Of a stretch of DNA of 64,000 nt, positions 40,928-50,020 are shown piece by piece. Location of the stretch: contig CBDFIL010000003.1 in assembly GCA_965248075.1 (NCBI GenBank), forward strand, positions 2,728,001 to 2,792,000, given 5' to 3'. The DNA is from VXNE01 sp965248075. GTDB lineage: Bacteria > Pseudomonadota > Gammaproteobacteria > Pseudomonadales > Azotimanducaceae. The notes beneath the pieces are model-generated. The model ran no database searches, was not told where the DNA came from, and was given only the letters and a program-made list of their open reading frames with translations. The position numbers and the translations under genes are program-made. Positions within the stretch are counted from its first letter, which is position 1, and each line of letters opens with the position of its first letter.

Positions 40928-41704
40928 TCAGGAGATGCTCCGTCCCCCGTCGATGGGCAGACACACGCCCGTGAGGAACGCCGCTTCGTCCGAGGCCAGG
41001 AATGCCGCGGAGGCCGCGACGTCCGCCGGTTCCGTCAGGCGCCGCAACGGTATCCCCCGGATCAGCGCCTGGCGATTCTCCTCGGGGAGTTCGTCGACCC
41101 CCAGCGCCCCGCGCATGAAGCCGGTGTCCGCCGCGACGGGGTTCAGCGCGTTCACGCGGATCCGGTAGCGCGCGAGTTCGACGGCGAGGCCCCGCGTCAT
41201 GGTCATGACGGCGCCTTTCGTGGAGTTGTACACCGTGACGCCGGGCCGGGGCGCCACGGCACCGATGGAGGCGGTGTTGAGGATCACGCCGCCGCCCTGC
41301 TCGATCATCACGGGCGTTGCGTACTTGACGCCGAGCCAGACGCCCTTGACGTTGGTGGCGAACACCCGGTCGAAGTCCGTCTCCTCGAGTTCCCACACCG
41401 GGCCCGAGAGGTGCGAGAAGCCGGCGTTGTTGACGAGCACGTCGAGGCGCCCGGACAGTGCACGAGCCTCGTCCACCATGGCGGCCACCGCGTCCGCCTG
41501 CGACACGTCGGTGCGCCGCGCCACGGCCCGACCGCCGGCGTCGGTGATGTCGGCCACCACCCGCTCGACGGCGCTCGCGTTGACGTCCGCGGCCAGCACC
41601 GTCGCGCCCTCCGCGGCGAAGCGTTTCGCCATGGCCTCGCCGAAGCCCGAGCCGGCCCCGGTGACGATGATCGTCCTGTCCTCGAACCTGTTCCCGAAAG
41701 CCAT
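40928..41704 (-). CDS. SDR family oxidoreductase
   Basis: 258 aa. NAD(P)-binding TGAGSGFG (about 13-20), NNAG, catalytic Ser region LNTASIGA, and Tyr-x3-Lys as YNSTKGA (about 155). C-terminal SDEAAFLTGVCLPIDGGRSI is the usual family end. Ketoreductase or alcohol-dehydrogenase activity is likely, substrate unknown. ATG 41704 chosen because the fold begins there. Confidence 0.85.
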   Translation of the reverse strand: MAFGNRFEDRTIIVTGAGSGFGEAMAKRFAAEGATVLAADVNASAVERVVADITDAGGRAVARRTDVSQADAVAAMVDEARALSGRLDVLVNNAGFSHLSGPVWELEETDFDRVFATNVKGVWLGVKYATPVMIEQGGGVILNTASIGAVAPRPGVTVYNSTKGAVMTMTRGLAVELARYRIRVNALNPVAADTGFMRGALGVDELPEENRQALIRGIPLRRLTEPADVAASAAFLASDEAAFLTGVCLPIDGGRSIS

Positions 41705-41802
41705 GCCGCCCTGCCGTTCGTTCCGCTCGTTTGAGGGTGATGCCCCGGATCGCGCCGGCCGAACGCGCTCGGGCCGTGCCTGGCCCAACCTGGCCCCCGC
41801 GA

Positions 41803-42615
41803 CTATTCGATCCGCTGATCCATGCCGAGCGCGGGAGATTCCTCGCTCGGTTTGCCCACGATCACGGCCGGAACGCCGGCCACGGTGACATGCGGCGGGA
41901 CATCACGGAGCACCACGCTGCCGGCGCCGACCTTCGCGCCCTCGCCGACCTCGATGTTGCCGATGATCTTGCAGCCGGCGGCGAGCAGGACGCCGCGGCG
42001 AATTTTCGGGTGTCGGTCTCCTACCACCTTGCCGGTACCGCCGAGCGTCACGGAGTGGAGGATGGAGACGTCGTCCTCGATGACCGCCGTTTCGCCGACG
42101 ACCACGCCGGTGGCGTGGTCGAGCATCAGTCCGCGGCCGATCGTGGCGGCCGGGTGGATGTCGACGCCGAGACCCACGCTGATCTGGCTCTGGAAGAACC
42201 GCGCGAGGGTGCGGCGGTCCTGCTGCCAAAGCCAATGTGCGATGCGATGCGCCTGCAGGGCGTGGAAGCCCTTGTAGTACAGAAAGGGGGTGGACAGGTC
42301 GTCGCAGGCCGGATCGCGCGCGTAGTTCGCCAGGATGTCCGTTTCGGCCGCGTCGAGGATCGCCGTATCGTCTGCGATGGCTTCCTCGATGACGTCGCGG
42401 ATCAGCATCGTCGGCAGCATCGGATTGTCGAGCTTGCTCGCGAGGCGAAAGCTCAACGCGGCGCCGAACGAGCCGTGGTTGAGAATGGTCGCGTGGAAGT
42501 AGCTGCCGAGGATGGGTTCCTCGCGCGCCTTGCGCTCGGCCTCCTCGCGCAGCAGTTGCCAGACGTCCTCGCGTTCGGCCGTTTGCAGGCCACGATGGGC
42601 CGCTACGATGTCCAT
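41803..42615 (-). CDS. cysE: Serine O-acetyltransferase
   Basis: First committed step of cysteine synthesis: serine plus acetyl-CoA to O-acetylserine. 270 aa from ATG 42615 (E. coli 273). N-terminal helical domain (REEPILGSYFHATILNHGSF), then the hexapeptide beta-helix with catalytic His in MLDHATGVVVGETAVI and VDIHPAATIGRGL; the C-terminal tail ends MDQRIE, allowing binding to cysteine synthase and feedback inhibition by cysteine as in the E. coli enzyme. Stand-alone between an SDR gene and nadK. Confidence 0.95.
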   Translation of the reverse strand: MDIVAAHRGLQTAEREDVWQLLREEAERKAREEPILGSYFHATILNHGSFGAALSFRLASKLDNPMLPTMLIRDVIEEAIADDTAILDAAETDILANYARDPACDDLSTPFLYYKGFHALQAHRIAHWLWQQDRRTLARFFQSQISVGLGVDIHPAATIGRGLMLDHATGVVVGETAVIEDDVSILHSVTLGGTGKVVGDRHPKIRRGVLLAAGCKIIGNIEVGEGAKVGAGSVVLRDVPPHVTVAGVPAVIVGKPSEESPALGMDQRIE

Positions 42616-42772
42616 GGGCCGATTCTGCACCTTGTGTGTCCTGTGCGTCGCGCTCGACATGCGTGGGCCTCGTCCCGGTCGGCGCGTAGCGTGAACGGAC
42701 CGCGGTCGGATTTCAAGCGGCCTGGAGCCGGTCGCGCCGCCTCGGCCCAGGCGGCGTTTGTTCCATTGGAGC

Positions 42773-42801
42773 TTGGGATGGGAACGTTCTGGGCCTATAT
42801 T
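42773..42801 (+). promoter_or_regulatory. Candidate sigma-70 promoter of nadK
   Basis: TTGGGA at 42773-42778 and TATATT at 42796-42801 are 17 bp apart, 41 bp before the nadK ATG, in the divergent cysE/nadK region. It overlaps a TTTGTTCCATTGGAGCTTG stretch also seen in near-copy at 27485-27503. Confidence 0.45.
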
Positions 42802-42842
42802 CGGGACTCACGCCATCTGGCTGCCGGGAACCGCATTAGACG

Positions 42843-43736
42843 ATGTCGCATTCGCACCCCCAGCGCTTCCGTACCGTGGGCCTCGTGGGCAGAAAAGGGA
42901 ACCCGCAGGTCGTCGACTCGGTGGTCGCCGTCGAACGGGTCCTGGCGGCCGCCGGCGTGGACATCGTGCTCGAAGCCGCGACGGCGCCGATGCTGCCGGA
43001 CCGGGATCACGCCACCGCGTCGCGAGGCGACCTGGGCGCCTGCGACCTGATCGTCGTCGTCGGCGGCGACGGCAGCATTCTCGGGGTCGCGCGGGATCTC
43101 GCCCATAGCGATGTGCTGGTCGTCGGCGTCAACCGTGGCGGCCTGGGTTTCCTGGCGGATGTGTCCCCGGAGCAGATCGAACAGAAGATCGGTGCGGTCC
43201 TCGACGGCGAGTACACCGTGGACGAGCGCTTTCTGCTCGAGGCCCGCATCGAGCGCGGCGACGAGGTCGTCGGTGGGTCCGCGGCGCTGAACGATGTCGT
43301 GGTGCACGCCGCTCCCACCTCGCGCATGATGGACTTCGCCCTGTACGTGGACGACGAGTTCGTCTACGAGCAACGTTCGGACGGCGTGATCGTTGCGACC
43401 CCCACGGGGTCGACGGCCTATTCGCTGTCTGCCGGCGGGCCGATCATGCACCCGTCCCTGGACGCCGTCGTGATCGTCCCGATGTTCCCGCACACCCTGA
43501 CGTCACGCCCGCTGGTGGTACGCGGCGATGCCGAGATCAGGATCGTCGCCGGTGGCCTGGCCGCCGCGCCCCGGGTCAGTTGCGACTCGCAGGTCGACTA
43601 TACGATCCAACCGGGCGATGCGTTGCACATCGGGAAGTACCCCCACCCCCTGCACCTGGCCTATCCGATGGACCACGGGTTCTTCGAATCCTGCCGCAGC
43701 AAGCTCGACTGGGCGACCCGGCTGGGCAACGGCTGA
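42843..43736 (+). CDS. nadK: NAD kinase
   Basis: Phosphorylates NAD to NADP; 297 aa (E. coli 292). The GGDGS motif (VVVGGDGSILGVARD, about 74) holds the catalytic Asp; ALNDVVVHA and VATPTGSTAYSLSAGGPI (about 185-200) complete the NAD kinase signatures. Convergent with the MocA-like gene (13-bp gap). Confidence 0.95.
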   Translation: MSHSHPQRFRTVGLVGRKGNPQVVDSVVAVERVLAAAGVDIVLEAATAPMLPDRDHATASRGDLGACDLIVVVGGDGSILGVARDLAHSDVLVVGVNRGGLGFLADVSPEQIEQKIGAVLDGEYTVDERFLLEARIERGDEVVGGSAALNDVVVHAAPTSRMMDFALYVDDEFVYEQRSDGVIVATPTGSTAYSLSAGGPIMHPSLDAVVIVPMFPHTLTSRPLVVRGDAEIRIVAGGLAAAPRVSCDSQVDYTIQPGDALHIGKYPHPLHLAYPMDHGFFESCRSKLDWATRLGNG

Positions 43737-43749
43737 CGAGGCGGGCGCC

Positions 43750-44328
43750 TCATGCGTCCGGGGGCGGCGGCACGTCGATGTCCCGTGTCACGCCCGTGTC
43801 CTCCGTCCAGAGGGTCATCAGCGCGTGCGGATGGGCGTCGATCACCGCCCGCGCGCCCTGGTCCCCGCGCAATTGGGTGAGCGCGTCGAAGTAATCCTGC
43901 GCGAACCCGACGGGGTGCCCCGCCTGGCCGCGGCAGGTGGGTCGGACGATGCGTCCGGGGCCCGTGAGAGCGCACAGGCGCCGCAGGGTCGCCGGGGTCA
44001 CGAATGGCATGTCGGCGAGGCCGACGAACGCGTGCGCGCAGTCACGGGCGGCGGCGACACCCGCGGCGAGGCTCCGACCCATGCCCTCCCTGGCATCGCT
44101 CGCGACCACCACGGTGGGACCAAGAGGTTCTACCAGTGCCGCGGCCGAGCCGTCTTCCGGTCCGACGACGACGATGAGATACGCGAACACTTCGGCGTAG
44201 CGGTTGGCGGTCCGCGCCAGCATCGGTACGCCGTCGATCGGATGGAAGCGCTTGTCGCTGCCGAAGCGCCGCGCCGCGCCGGCGGCAAGCAGGATCGCGG
44301 CCGTCTCGCCGGTGGCCGCTACCGTCAG
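43750..44328 (-). CDS. Molybdenum cofactor cytidylyl/guanylyltransferase-like protein (MocA/MobA family)
   Basis: 192 aa. Nucleotide-binding ILLAAGAARRFGSDKR at the N terminus, FVGLADMPFVTP (metal-binding Asp), and PTCRGQAGHPVGF with the family GHP motif. These enzymes attach CMP or GMP to molybdopterin for xanthine-dehydrogenase-type or DMSO-reductase enzymes. There is no ATG, GTG or TTG near the N terminus. The best start is CTG 44328, overlapping the xdhC stop (CTGA), so translation probably depends on coupling. Adjacent xdhC supports a molybdenum-hydroxylase maturation pair. Confidence 0.8.
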   Translation of the reverse strand: MTVAATGETAAILLAAGAARRFGSDKRFHPIDGVPMLARTANRYAEVFAYLIVVVGPEDGSAAALVEPLGPTVVVASDAREGMGRSLAAGVAAARDCAHAFVGLADMPFVTPATLRRLCALTGPGRIVRPTCRGQAGHPVGFAQDYFDALTQLRGDQGARAVIDAHPHALMTLWTEDTGVTRDIDVPPPPDA

Positions 44329-45341
44329 GCTCCCGCGGCGGCAGCCGCGGTCAGGGCCTGGAGGTGATGCCGGGCGGTTGCCGCGACGCGCTGCCGTACC
44401 GCGGTGATCTCCGCGAGGATGGCAACGGCGATTTCGGGTGGCGTCTTGCTGCCGATGGGCAGTCCGATGGGCGCATGCAGGCGGGCCAGTTCCTGCTCGG
44501 ACAGGTCGAGTGCCCTGAGGCGTTCCCGGCGGCTCGCGGAGGTGCGCGTCGAGCCCATCGCGCCGACGTAGAAGGCCTCCGTCTTCAGCGCTTCCATCAT
44601 GCCCATGTCGTCGATGCGCGGGTCGTGCGTCAACGCGACGATGGCGGAGAGCGGATCGTCGGCGTGCTTGCGCACGGCATCGTCCGGCATGTCGTTGATC
44701 CTGGTCACTCCCGGTACGGAGAAGTCGTTCAGGAGGTGCTCGCGCGGGTCGCAGACCGTCACCTGGTAGTCGAGGGCCAGGCCCATCTCCGCGACGTACG
44801 CCGACACCATGCCGGAACCGATGATGAAGAGCTGGAAGCGGGGGCCATACGTGTGGACCAGGGTCCGTGCCTCGGCATCGTAGGCAAGCGGTCGGTGCGC
44901 TTCGACATCCACGGCGTGGAACGCGCGCTGCCCGAGCCGCACCGTGCGCTCGACGCAGCGGCGCCCTCCGACGCGGTCGCTGACCTGCCTGAAGTGCTCT
45001 CGATACGCTTCGGTCGGGGCGAGCGGTTCCACGACGATGTCGAGATGGCCTCCGCAGGGCAGGCCGAGCCGTTCCGTTTCCTCGGGGGTGATGCCGTACT
45101 GGAAGAACTGCGCGTATTCGCTGGCCAGTTCCCCGGCCATCAGCTTCTCGAGCAGGTCGTCCTCGACACATCCGCCGGACAGGGATCCAACCGCCTGGCC
45201 CTGGCGGTTGCAGGTCAGCAGCGATCCCACCGGTCGCGGGGACGAGCCCCAGGTCTGCACGACGGTGGCGAGCCAGCACGGTTCGCCGCCATCGAGCCAG
45301 TCGTGCACCTGCTTGAGGACCTGTTGGTCGACCGCCTGCAT
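44325..45341 (-). CDS. XdhC/CoxI family molybdo-enzyme maturation protein
   Basis: 338 aa. N-terminal XdhC domain WLATVVQTWGSSPRPVGSLL and GSLSGGCVEDDL (conserved Cys), and a C-terminal Rossmann domain (QLFIIGSGMVSAYVAEMGLAL, VALTHDPRIDD, YVGAMGSTRTSASRRERL). Family members bind molybdopterin and insert sulfurated cofactor into xanthine dehydrogenase-like enzymes. No such molybdo-enzyme gene is in the window, so the partner must lie elsewhere. Confidence 0.88.
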   Translation of the reverse strand: MQAVDQQVLKQVHDWLDGGEPCWLATVVQTWGSSPRPVGSLLTCNRQGQAVGSLSGGCVEDDLLEKLMAGELASEYAQFFQYGITPEETERLGLPCGGHLDIVVEPLAPTEAYREHFRQVSDRVGGRRCVERTVRLGQRAFHAVDVEAHRPLAYDAEARTLVHTYGPRFQLFIIGSGMVSAYVAEMGLALDYQVTVCDPREHLLNDFSVPGVTRINDMPDDAVRKHADDPLSAIVALTHDPRIDDMGMMEALKTEAFYVGAMGSTRTSASRRERLRALDLSEQELARLHAPIGLPIGSKTPPEIAVAILAEITAVRQRVAATARHHLQALTAAAAAGA

Positions 45342-45498
45342 GCGTCGGAGTTTACCGTACCTGCGCGGGTGGTTGGAGGCGGCGGGGGAGGGTGCCGGCG
45401 GGACGCTCGGGAGCGGGGTGCGTGTGGCCGGACGGACCATGGCCGGACGGACCATGGGGCGCTTGACTGGCAAACGCCATCAACGACACCATGGTGGC

Positions 45499-45915
45499 AT
45501 GATAGTTACCATTGATCGCGCTGGTAGAGTCGTGGTGCCCAAGCGGTATCGGGACCGCTTCAACCTCGTGCCCGGAGCTGCGCTGGAAATCGAGGCGACG
45601 GGCGACGGTCTGCAGTTGCGCAAGGTGGGTGTCGAGACGTCCCTCGTCCGCAAACACGGCATTCTGGTACATCGGGGGGACGCACGCGTCGCTGTCGACG
45701 TTGGAGAGTTCATCCGGGCGGAGCAGAGGCCCGGAATCGCCGGCTGGCCGAGGGCCGGTGATGCGCGTCCTGTTCGAGACCGTCTGTCCTGGTGCCGGCC
45801 GTCGTCGAACAGCTGGGCAACCACGAAGCTGCGTTTGAAGCGCTTCGCAGACATGGTAGCGACGGGTCTGGCTACTGCTCCACCCACGCGTTGGCCGAGT
45901 GCTATGCGACGTTGA
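45499..45915 (+). pseudogene. AbrB-like VapB antitoxin, read through into toxin region
   Basis: ATG 45499 begins a swapped-hairpin AbrB domain (MIVTIDRAGRVVVPKRYRD, LVPGAALEIEATGDGLQL), typical of VapB antitoxins. The normal ~80-residue reading should end at the TGATG at 45759, but that TGA is one base out of frame. The frame instead runs 50 codons into vapC, so a small indel probably occurred. The DNA-binding half looks intact. Confidence 0.65.
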
Positions 45916-46190
45916 CTGCTCTGCCTCTGCCCTCTCGCGTGCTGCCGGAACAGGCGAGAGCGCTGGTGGAGGAGAGCATTGCGGGTCGGCTGGAGACGGT
46001 TCACCTCACGGCTGCCGACTATCGGCAGGTGCTGCGGACCGTCGCGGGACTCGGCCTTGCGAGCGGAGCCATCTACGATGCCCTGCATGCGCGTTGTGCA
46101 CAAAAGGTGCGCGCCCAACGAGTTCTGACGTACAACGTGAAGGACTTCGAGCGGTTCGGGCTCGCCGAAGTCCTCATCACGACACCTTGA
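45761..46190 (+). pseudogene. VapC-like PIN-domain toxin, frameshifted
   Basis: ATG 45761 reads MRVLFET then leaves frame; a +1 frame from about 45790 continues VLVPAVVEQLGNHEAAFEAL through to TGA 46190. The family start is MRVLFDTNVLV. Here Asp-Thr-Asn is replaced by Glu-Thr-Val and one extra base is present; 430 bp is not a multiple of three. Later PIN features remain (HALAECYATLTALP, YDALHARCA, LTYNVKDFERF). Loss of the catalytic Asp and the frameshift point to a dead toxin. Confidence 0.7.
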
Positions 46191-46285
46191 GCGGCCAGGC
46201 GCGTCGCCTCCGCTTGCCGGGACGCCGTGACCCTGTTTTGGCCGGCAAGTCGTGCGACGCGCCCGCCGGACCGTAGAATGTCCCC

Positions 46286-47128
46286 ATGCCCGAAGGCTAC
46301 CTGCGCAAACTCTCCTTCACGCCGGACACGCCCATCCGGTATGTCCTGCACGCCGGCGGCGATCTGGGGTTGAATGCCTGCCTCGGGCAGGGGCTGCGCA
46401 TCACCTGGCTCGACGAGATCCGTTGCGAGCAGTGCGGGCGGCGCACGCGCAAGCGCTATGGCGGGCCATACTGCTATCGGTGTTTCAAGACGCTGGCGCG
46501 CTGCGACCTGTGCGTCGTGAGCCCGACGCGTTGCCACTACCACCTCGGTACGTGCCGGGAACCGAGCTGGGGAGAGGAGTACTGCATGGTGCCGCACACG
46601 GTGTACCTCGCGAACTCCTCCGGGGTGAAGGTCGGTCTCACGCGGGGCGTCTCGGGCGTCGGGCGCTGGATCGAGCAGGGCGCGAGCCAGGGCCTGGCCA
46701 TCGCCCGCACGGACACGCGCCGCGCGGCGGGCGAACTCGAGGCACTGCTTGCCGAACGCGTGCCGGACAAGACGGACTGGCGGACGCTCGTCACCGGCGG
46801 CTCGTCCCCGGCCGACCTCGCGGCGGTTGCGGAGCGCCTGCGCGAGCGCATCCGGCCCCGTGGCGAGGAGGTCGCCGGCGCGCGCTGGCTCGACGAACGG
46901 GAACCGATGGAGTTCCAGTATCCGGTGACGCGCTACAGCCGCCGCGCAGTGCGGCTGACGCTCGGCGACGGTGCAGACCGGGTGGTGGAAGGACGCCTGC
47001 GCGGCATCGTCGGGCAGTACCTGCTCTTCGACCACGGCGCATTCAGCGTGGCGGGACACACGGGCGGCGCGGTCCGCGTGGAAATGCTGGGCGACGACAT
47101 CGTCGAGCCACAGATGGAACTTTTCTAG
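46286..47128 (+). CDS. DUF2797 domain-containing protein
   Basis: 280 aa. A zinc-ribbon-like N-terminal region has IRCEQCGRRTRKRYGGPYCY, CFKTLARCDLC, and RCHYHLGTC-REPSWGEEYC, then HTVYLANSSGVKVGLTRG, which marks the DUF2797 family. A GIY-YIG-like core is possible, but no function is established. The TAG stop is part of the CTAG that flanks MITE copy 2, so the last codons may have been altered by that insertion. Confidence 0.8.
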   Translation: MPEGYLRKLSFTPDTPIRYVLHAGGDLGLNACLGQGLRITWLDEIRCEQCGRRTRKRYGGPYCYRCFKTLARCDLCVVSPTRCHYHLGTCREPSWGEEYCMVPHTVYLANSSGVKVGLTRGVSGVGRWIEQGASQGLAIARTDTRRAAGELEALLAERVPDKTDWRTLVTGGSSPADLAAVAERLRERIRPRGEEVAGARWLDEREPMEFQYPVTRYSRRAVRLTLGDGADRVVEGRLRGIVGQYLLFDHGAFSVAGHTGGAVRVEMLGDDIVEPQMELF

Positions 47129-47279
47129 GGAAGCTCTGATTTATCAGAGCTTCCCGTGCGGTACAGGGATGTACCGCCATATTCAATGGCGTAAGCCGTT
47201 GAATATGTGAGTAAAACAAAACCGCGCTTTTGTTTTGCGAGGCTGAACAAGTTCAGGGATGAACTTGTTCAGAGGTTCC
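47129..47279. mobile_element. 151-bp five-hairpin MITE, copy 2
   Basis: Same length and about 94% identical to 12118-12268. Flanked by a perfect CTAG duplication (47125-47128 and 47280-47283). The terminal repeats GGAAGCTCTGA and TCAGAGGTTCC enclose five palindromes: AGCTCTGAT/ATCAGAGCT, GGTAC/GTACC, CATATTCAA/TTGAATATG, AAAACAAAA/TTTTGTTTT, GAACAAGTTCA/TGAACTTGTTC. No ORF of its own; an in-frame extension of pepN through it is not believed to be translated. Confidence 0.88.
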
Positions 47280-47347
47280 CTAGAGCGCCCGGGCCGGCCG
47301 GACACGGGAGACCGGCCGGCACTGCGGGTGCGACAAGGAGGAAACGC

Positions 47348-50008
47348 ATGACCGATCGCAACGTGTACCTGGCGGACTACCGACCCTACCCGTTTCGGCT
47401 CGCCGAGACGGACCTCGCGTTCGACCTGCACGACGGTCATGCCGAAGTGCGTGCGGACCTGCGCTTCGACGGAGACGGACCGGGCGGCGACCTGCGTCTC
47501 GACGGCGAGGAACTCGTGCTCGAGGGCGTCGCCCTCGACGGGCGCGAACTCTCCGGCAACGAGTATCGCGTGGACGACGAGTCGCTCACGATCTTCGCTG
47601 CCCCGGCGCGCTGTACCGTGACCGTGCGCACCCGCATCGAGCCGGAACGGAACACGATTCTCGAGGGGCTCTACAGGTCCGGTGGGATGTACTGCACCCA
47701 ATGCGAGGCGCAGGGCTTTCGTCGGATGGTCTACTACCCGGATCGCCCCGACGTCCTCGCCCGGTTCACCACCGCCATCACCGCAGACGCGACCGCGTAC
47801 CCGGTCCTGCTGTCCAACGGCAACCTCGTCGCCGACCAGACCCGGGCAGGGCGCCGCACGGTCACCTGGGAGGACCCGTTTCCGAAGCCGAGCTACCTGT
47901 TCGCCCTCGTCGCCGGCGACCTGGCCGTGATCGAGGACACCTTCGAGACGATGTCGGGTCGCCAGGTCGCGCTACGCATCTACTCCGAGCCACACAACAT
48001 CGACCAGTGCGACTACGCGATGTTGGTGCTCAAGCGGGCGATGCGCTGGGACGAGGAACGCTTCGGGCGGGAGTACGACCTGGACGTCTTCATGATCGTC
48101 GTTGTGGAGAGCTTCAACGCGGGGGCCATGGAGAACAAGGGACTCAACGTCTTCAATATCAGTTGCGTCCTCGCCTCACCCGATACCGCGACGGACGATG
48201 CTTACCTCCGCGTCGAAGCCGTGGTCGCCCATGAGTACTTTCACAACTGGTCGGGAAACCGGGTCACGTGCCGCGACTGGTTCCAGCTCAGCCTCAAGGA
48301 AGGCTTCACGGTGTTCCGTGACGCGCAGTTCAGTGCGGACATGAACTCGCCCACGGTCACGCGGATCGAGGACGTGGAGTTGCTGCGCAACCTGCAGTTC
48401 CCGGAAGACGCGGGGCCCCTCGCACACCCCGTCCGGCCGGCGTCCTACCAGGAGATATCCAACTTCTATACCACCACCGTCTACGAGAAGGGGGCGGAGG
48501 TGATACGCATGCTGCAGACGATCCTCGGGGCGGATCGCTTTCGTGCCGGGTCGGATCTCTACTTCGAGCGCCACGACGGCGGCGCCGTGACGACCGAGGA
48601 CTTCCTGGCCGCCATGGCGGAAGTGTCCGGGATGGACCTCGCGCGTTTCCAGCGCTGGTACGACCAGGCCGGCACGCCCGTGTTGACGGTGGCCGAGCGC
48701 CGCGACGCCGAAGGCGTGACGCTGACGGTGCGGCAGGACTGCCCGGCAACGCCGGACCGCGCCGAGAAGGCGCCGTTCCACCTCCCGCTCGCGCTGGGGC
48801 TGGTCGGCGAGGACGGCGCCGAACTGCTCGGCGCGGCGGGCGGCGACGCGGTGCGCGTGGTCGGCGACACGCGGGTCGAAAACCCGGACGGCGACGGCAC
48901 GGTGGTGGTGCATCTGGTGGACCGCGAGACGACGTTGCGCCTCGACGGTGCGCCACCCGGGGCGGCGGTCAGCTTCCTGCGGGGCTTCTCGGCGCCCGTC
49001 AAGGTGCGCTACCCGCGCCCTGGCGACGAATTCCTCTTCCTCGCGACGCACGATGCGGACGGCTTTGCCCGCTGGGACGCCGGACAGACCCTGCTGTCGC
49101 GGGCGCTCATGGCGCCTGACGATGACTTGGACGCGTGTGTCCTCGAACTGTTCGACCGCCTGACGGACGCCGCGTTCACCGCGCCGGACGACGGGGAGGC
49201 GAAGGCACTGCTCGCGGCCATGATGGAACCGCCCGCGGCGCAATACCTGCTCGATCTGCAGCCCGGTTCGGACATCCTGCACTGGTGCGATGCGCGGGAC
49301 GCGTTGCTGTCGAGGCTGTCCGAACGGCTTCGAGAGCGGTGGCTGCGGCTCTACGAGGCCAACGCGGCGGTCGGAGCTTACGCCCCGGACGCGCCGGGCG
49401 TAGCCCGTCGCCGCCTGAAGAACCACGCTCTCGCGCTATACGCCCGGACAGCGCCGGACGGACCGCGCCGGCTGACGACGCAACTCGATGGGGCGGACAA
49501 CCTCACCGATCGCGAGGCGGCGTTCGCGGCGATCCTGTCGTCCGACGCGATCTCCGACGCGAACAAGCAGGCGGTGTGCGACGCCTTCCACGAGCGGTGG
49601 GGCCACGAGGCGCTGTTGGTCGATCTGTGGTTGCGCCTGCAGGCCGGGAGCGATCGACCCGGGATGCTCGATCGTGTGGCGGCGCTGGAGGAGCACCCCG
49701 CCTTCGACATCGAGAATCCGAACAAGGTGCGGGCGCTGTTCGTGGGCTTCGCATCCAACACCCGTCACTTCCACGTGTCGGACGGAGCCGGCTACGCCTT
49801 CTTCGGCGCGCGCGTGGCCCGGCTCGACGGCATCAACCCCAAGGTGGCGGCTCGCGTGGTCACGCCGCTGACGAGGTGGGAGCGTTTCGACACCGGCCGC
49901 CGGGAGCAGATGGTGGCAGTCCTCGGGACGCTGGCGGCGGGCGAGATGTCGAAGGACCTTGCGGAGGTGGTCTCGAAGAGCCTGACGCGGGCGACAGCAC
50001 AGCCCTAA
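47348..50008 (+). CDS. pepN: Aminopeptidase N (M1 alanyl aminopeptidase)
   Basis: Zinc exopeptidase, 886 aa (E. coli PepN 870). The exopeptidase motif GAMENKG (about 255) and zinc site HEYFHNWSGNR plus downstream Glu (LKEGFTVFRD) near 290-320 are intact, followed by the Ig-like domain and the C-terminal helical DUF3458 domain (VARRRLKNHALALYA, GMLDRVAALEEHPAFD, GINPKVAARVVTPL). ATG 47348 is preceded by AAGGAGG. A MITE lies 68 bp upstream and may affect its promoter. Confidence 0.96.
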   Translation: MTDRNVYLADYRPYPFRLAETDLAFDLHDGHAEVRADLRFDGDGPGGDLRLDGEELVLEGVALDGRELSGNEYRVDDESLTIFAAPARCTVTVRTRIEPERNTILEGLYRSGGMYCTQCEAQGFRRMVYYPDRPDVLARFTTAITADATAYPVLLSNGNLVADQTRAGRRTVTWEDPFPKPSYLFALVAGDLAVIEDTFETMSGRQVALRIYSEPHNIDQCDYAMLVLKRAMRWDEERFGREYDLDVFMIVVVESFNAGAMENKGLNVFNISCVLASPDTATDDAYLRVEAVVAHEYFHNWSGNRVTCRDWFQLSLKEGFTVFRDAQFSADMNSPTVTRIEDVELLRNLQFPEDAGPLAHPVRPASYQEISNFYTTTVYEKGAEVIRMLQTILGADRFRAGSDLYFERHDGGAVTTEDFLAAMAEVSGMDLARFQRWYDQAGTPVLTVAERRDAEGVTLTVRQDCPATPDRAEKAPFHLPLALGLVGEDGAELLGAAGGDAVRVVGDTRVENPDGDGTVVVHLVDRETTLRLDGAPPGAAVSFLRGFSAPVKVRYPRPGDEFLFLATHDADGFARWDAGQTLLSRALMAPDDDLDACVLELFDRLTDAAFTAPDDGEAKALLAAMMEPPAAQYLLDLQPGSDILHWCDARDALLSRLSERLRERWLRLYEANAAVGAYAPDAPGVARRRLKNHALALYARTAPDGPRRLTTQLDGADNLTDREAAFAAILSSDAISDANKQAVCDAFHERWGHEALLVDLWLRLQAGSDRPGMLDRVAALEEHPAFDIENPNKVRALFVGFASNTRHFHVSDGAGYAFFGARVARLDGINPKVAARVVTPLTRWERFDTGRREQMVAVLGTLAAGEMSKDLAEVVSKSLTRATAQP

Positions 50009-50020
50009 CCCGCTCGGGGC

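Noticed and set aside
47207..47347. In-frame extension of pepN through the MITE
   Set aside because: PepN homology and AAGGAGG mark the start at 47348; the extension is element sequence.
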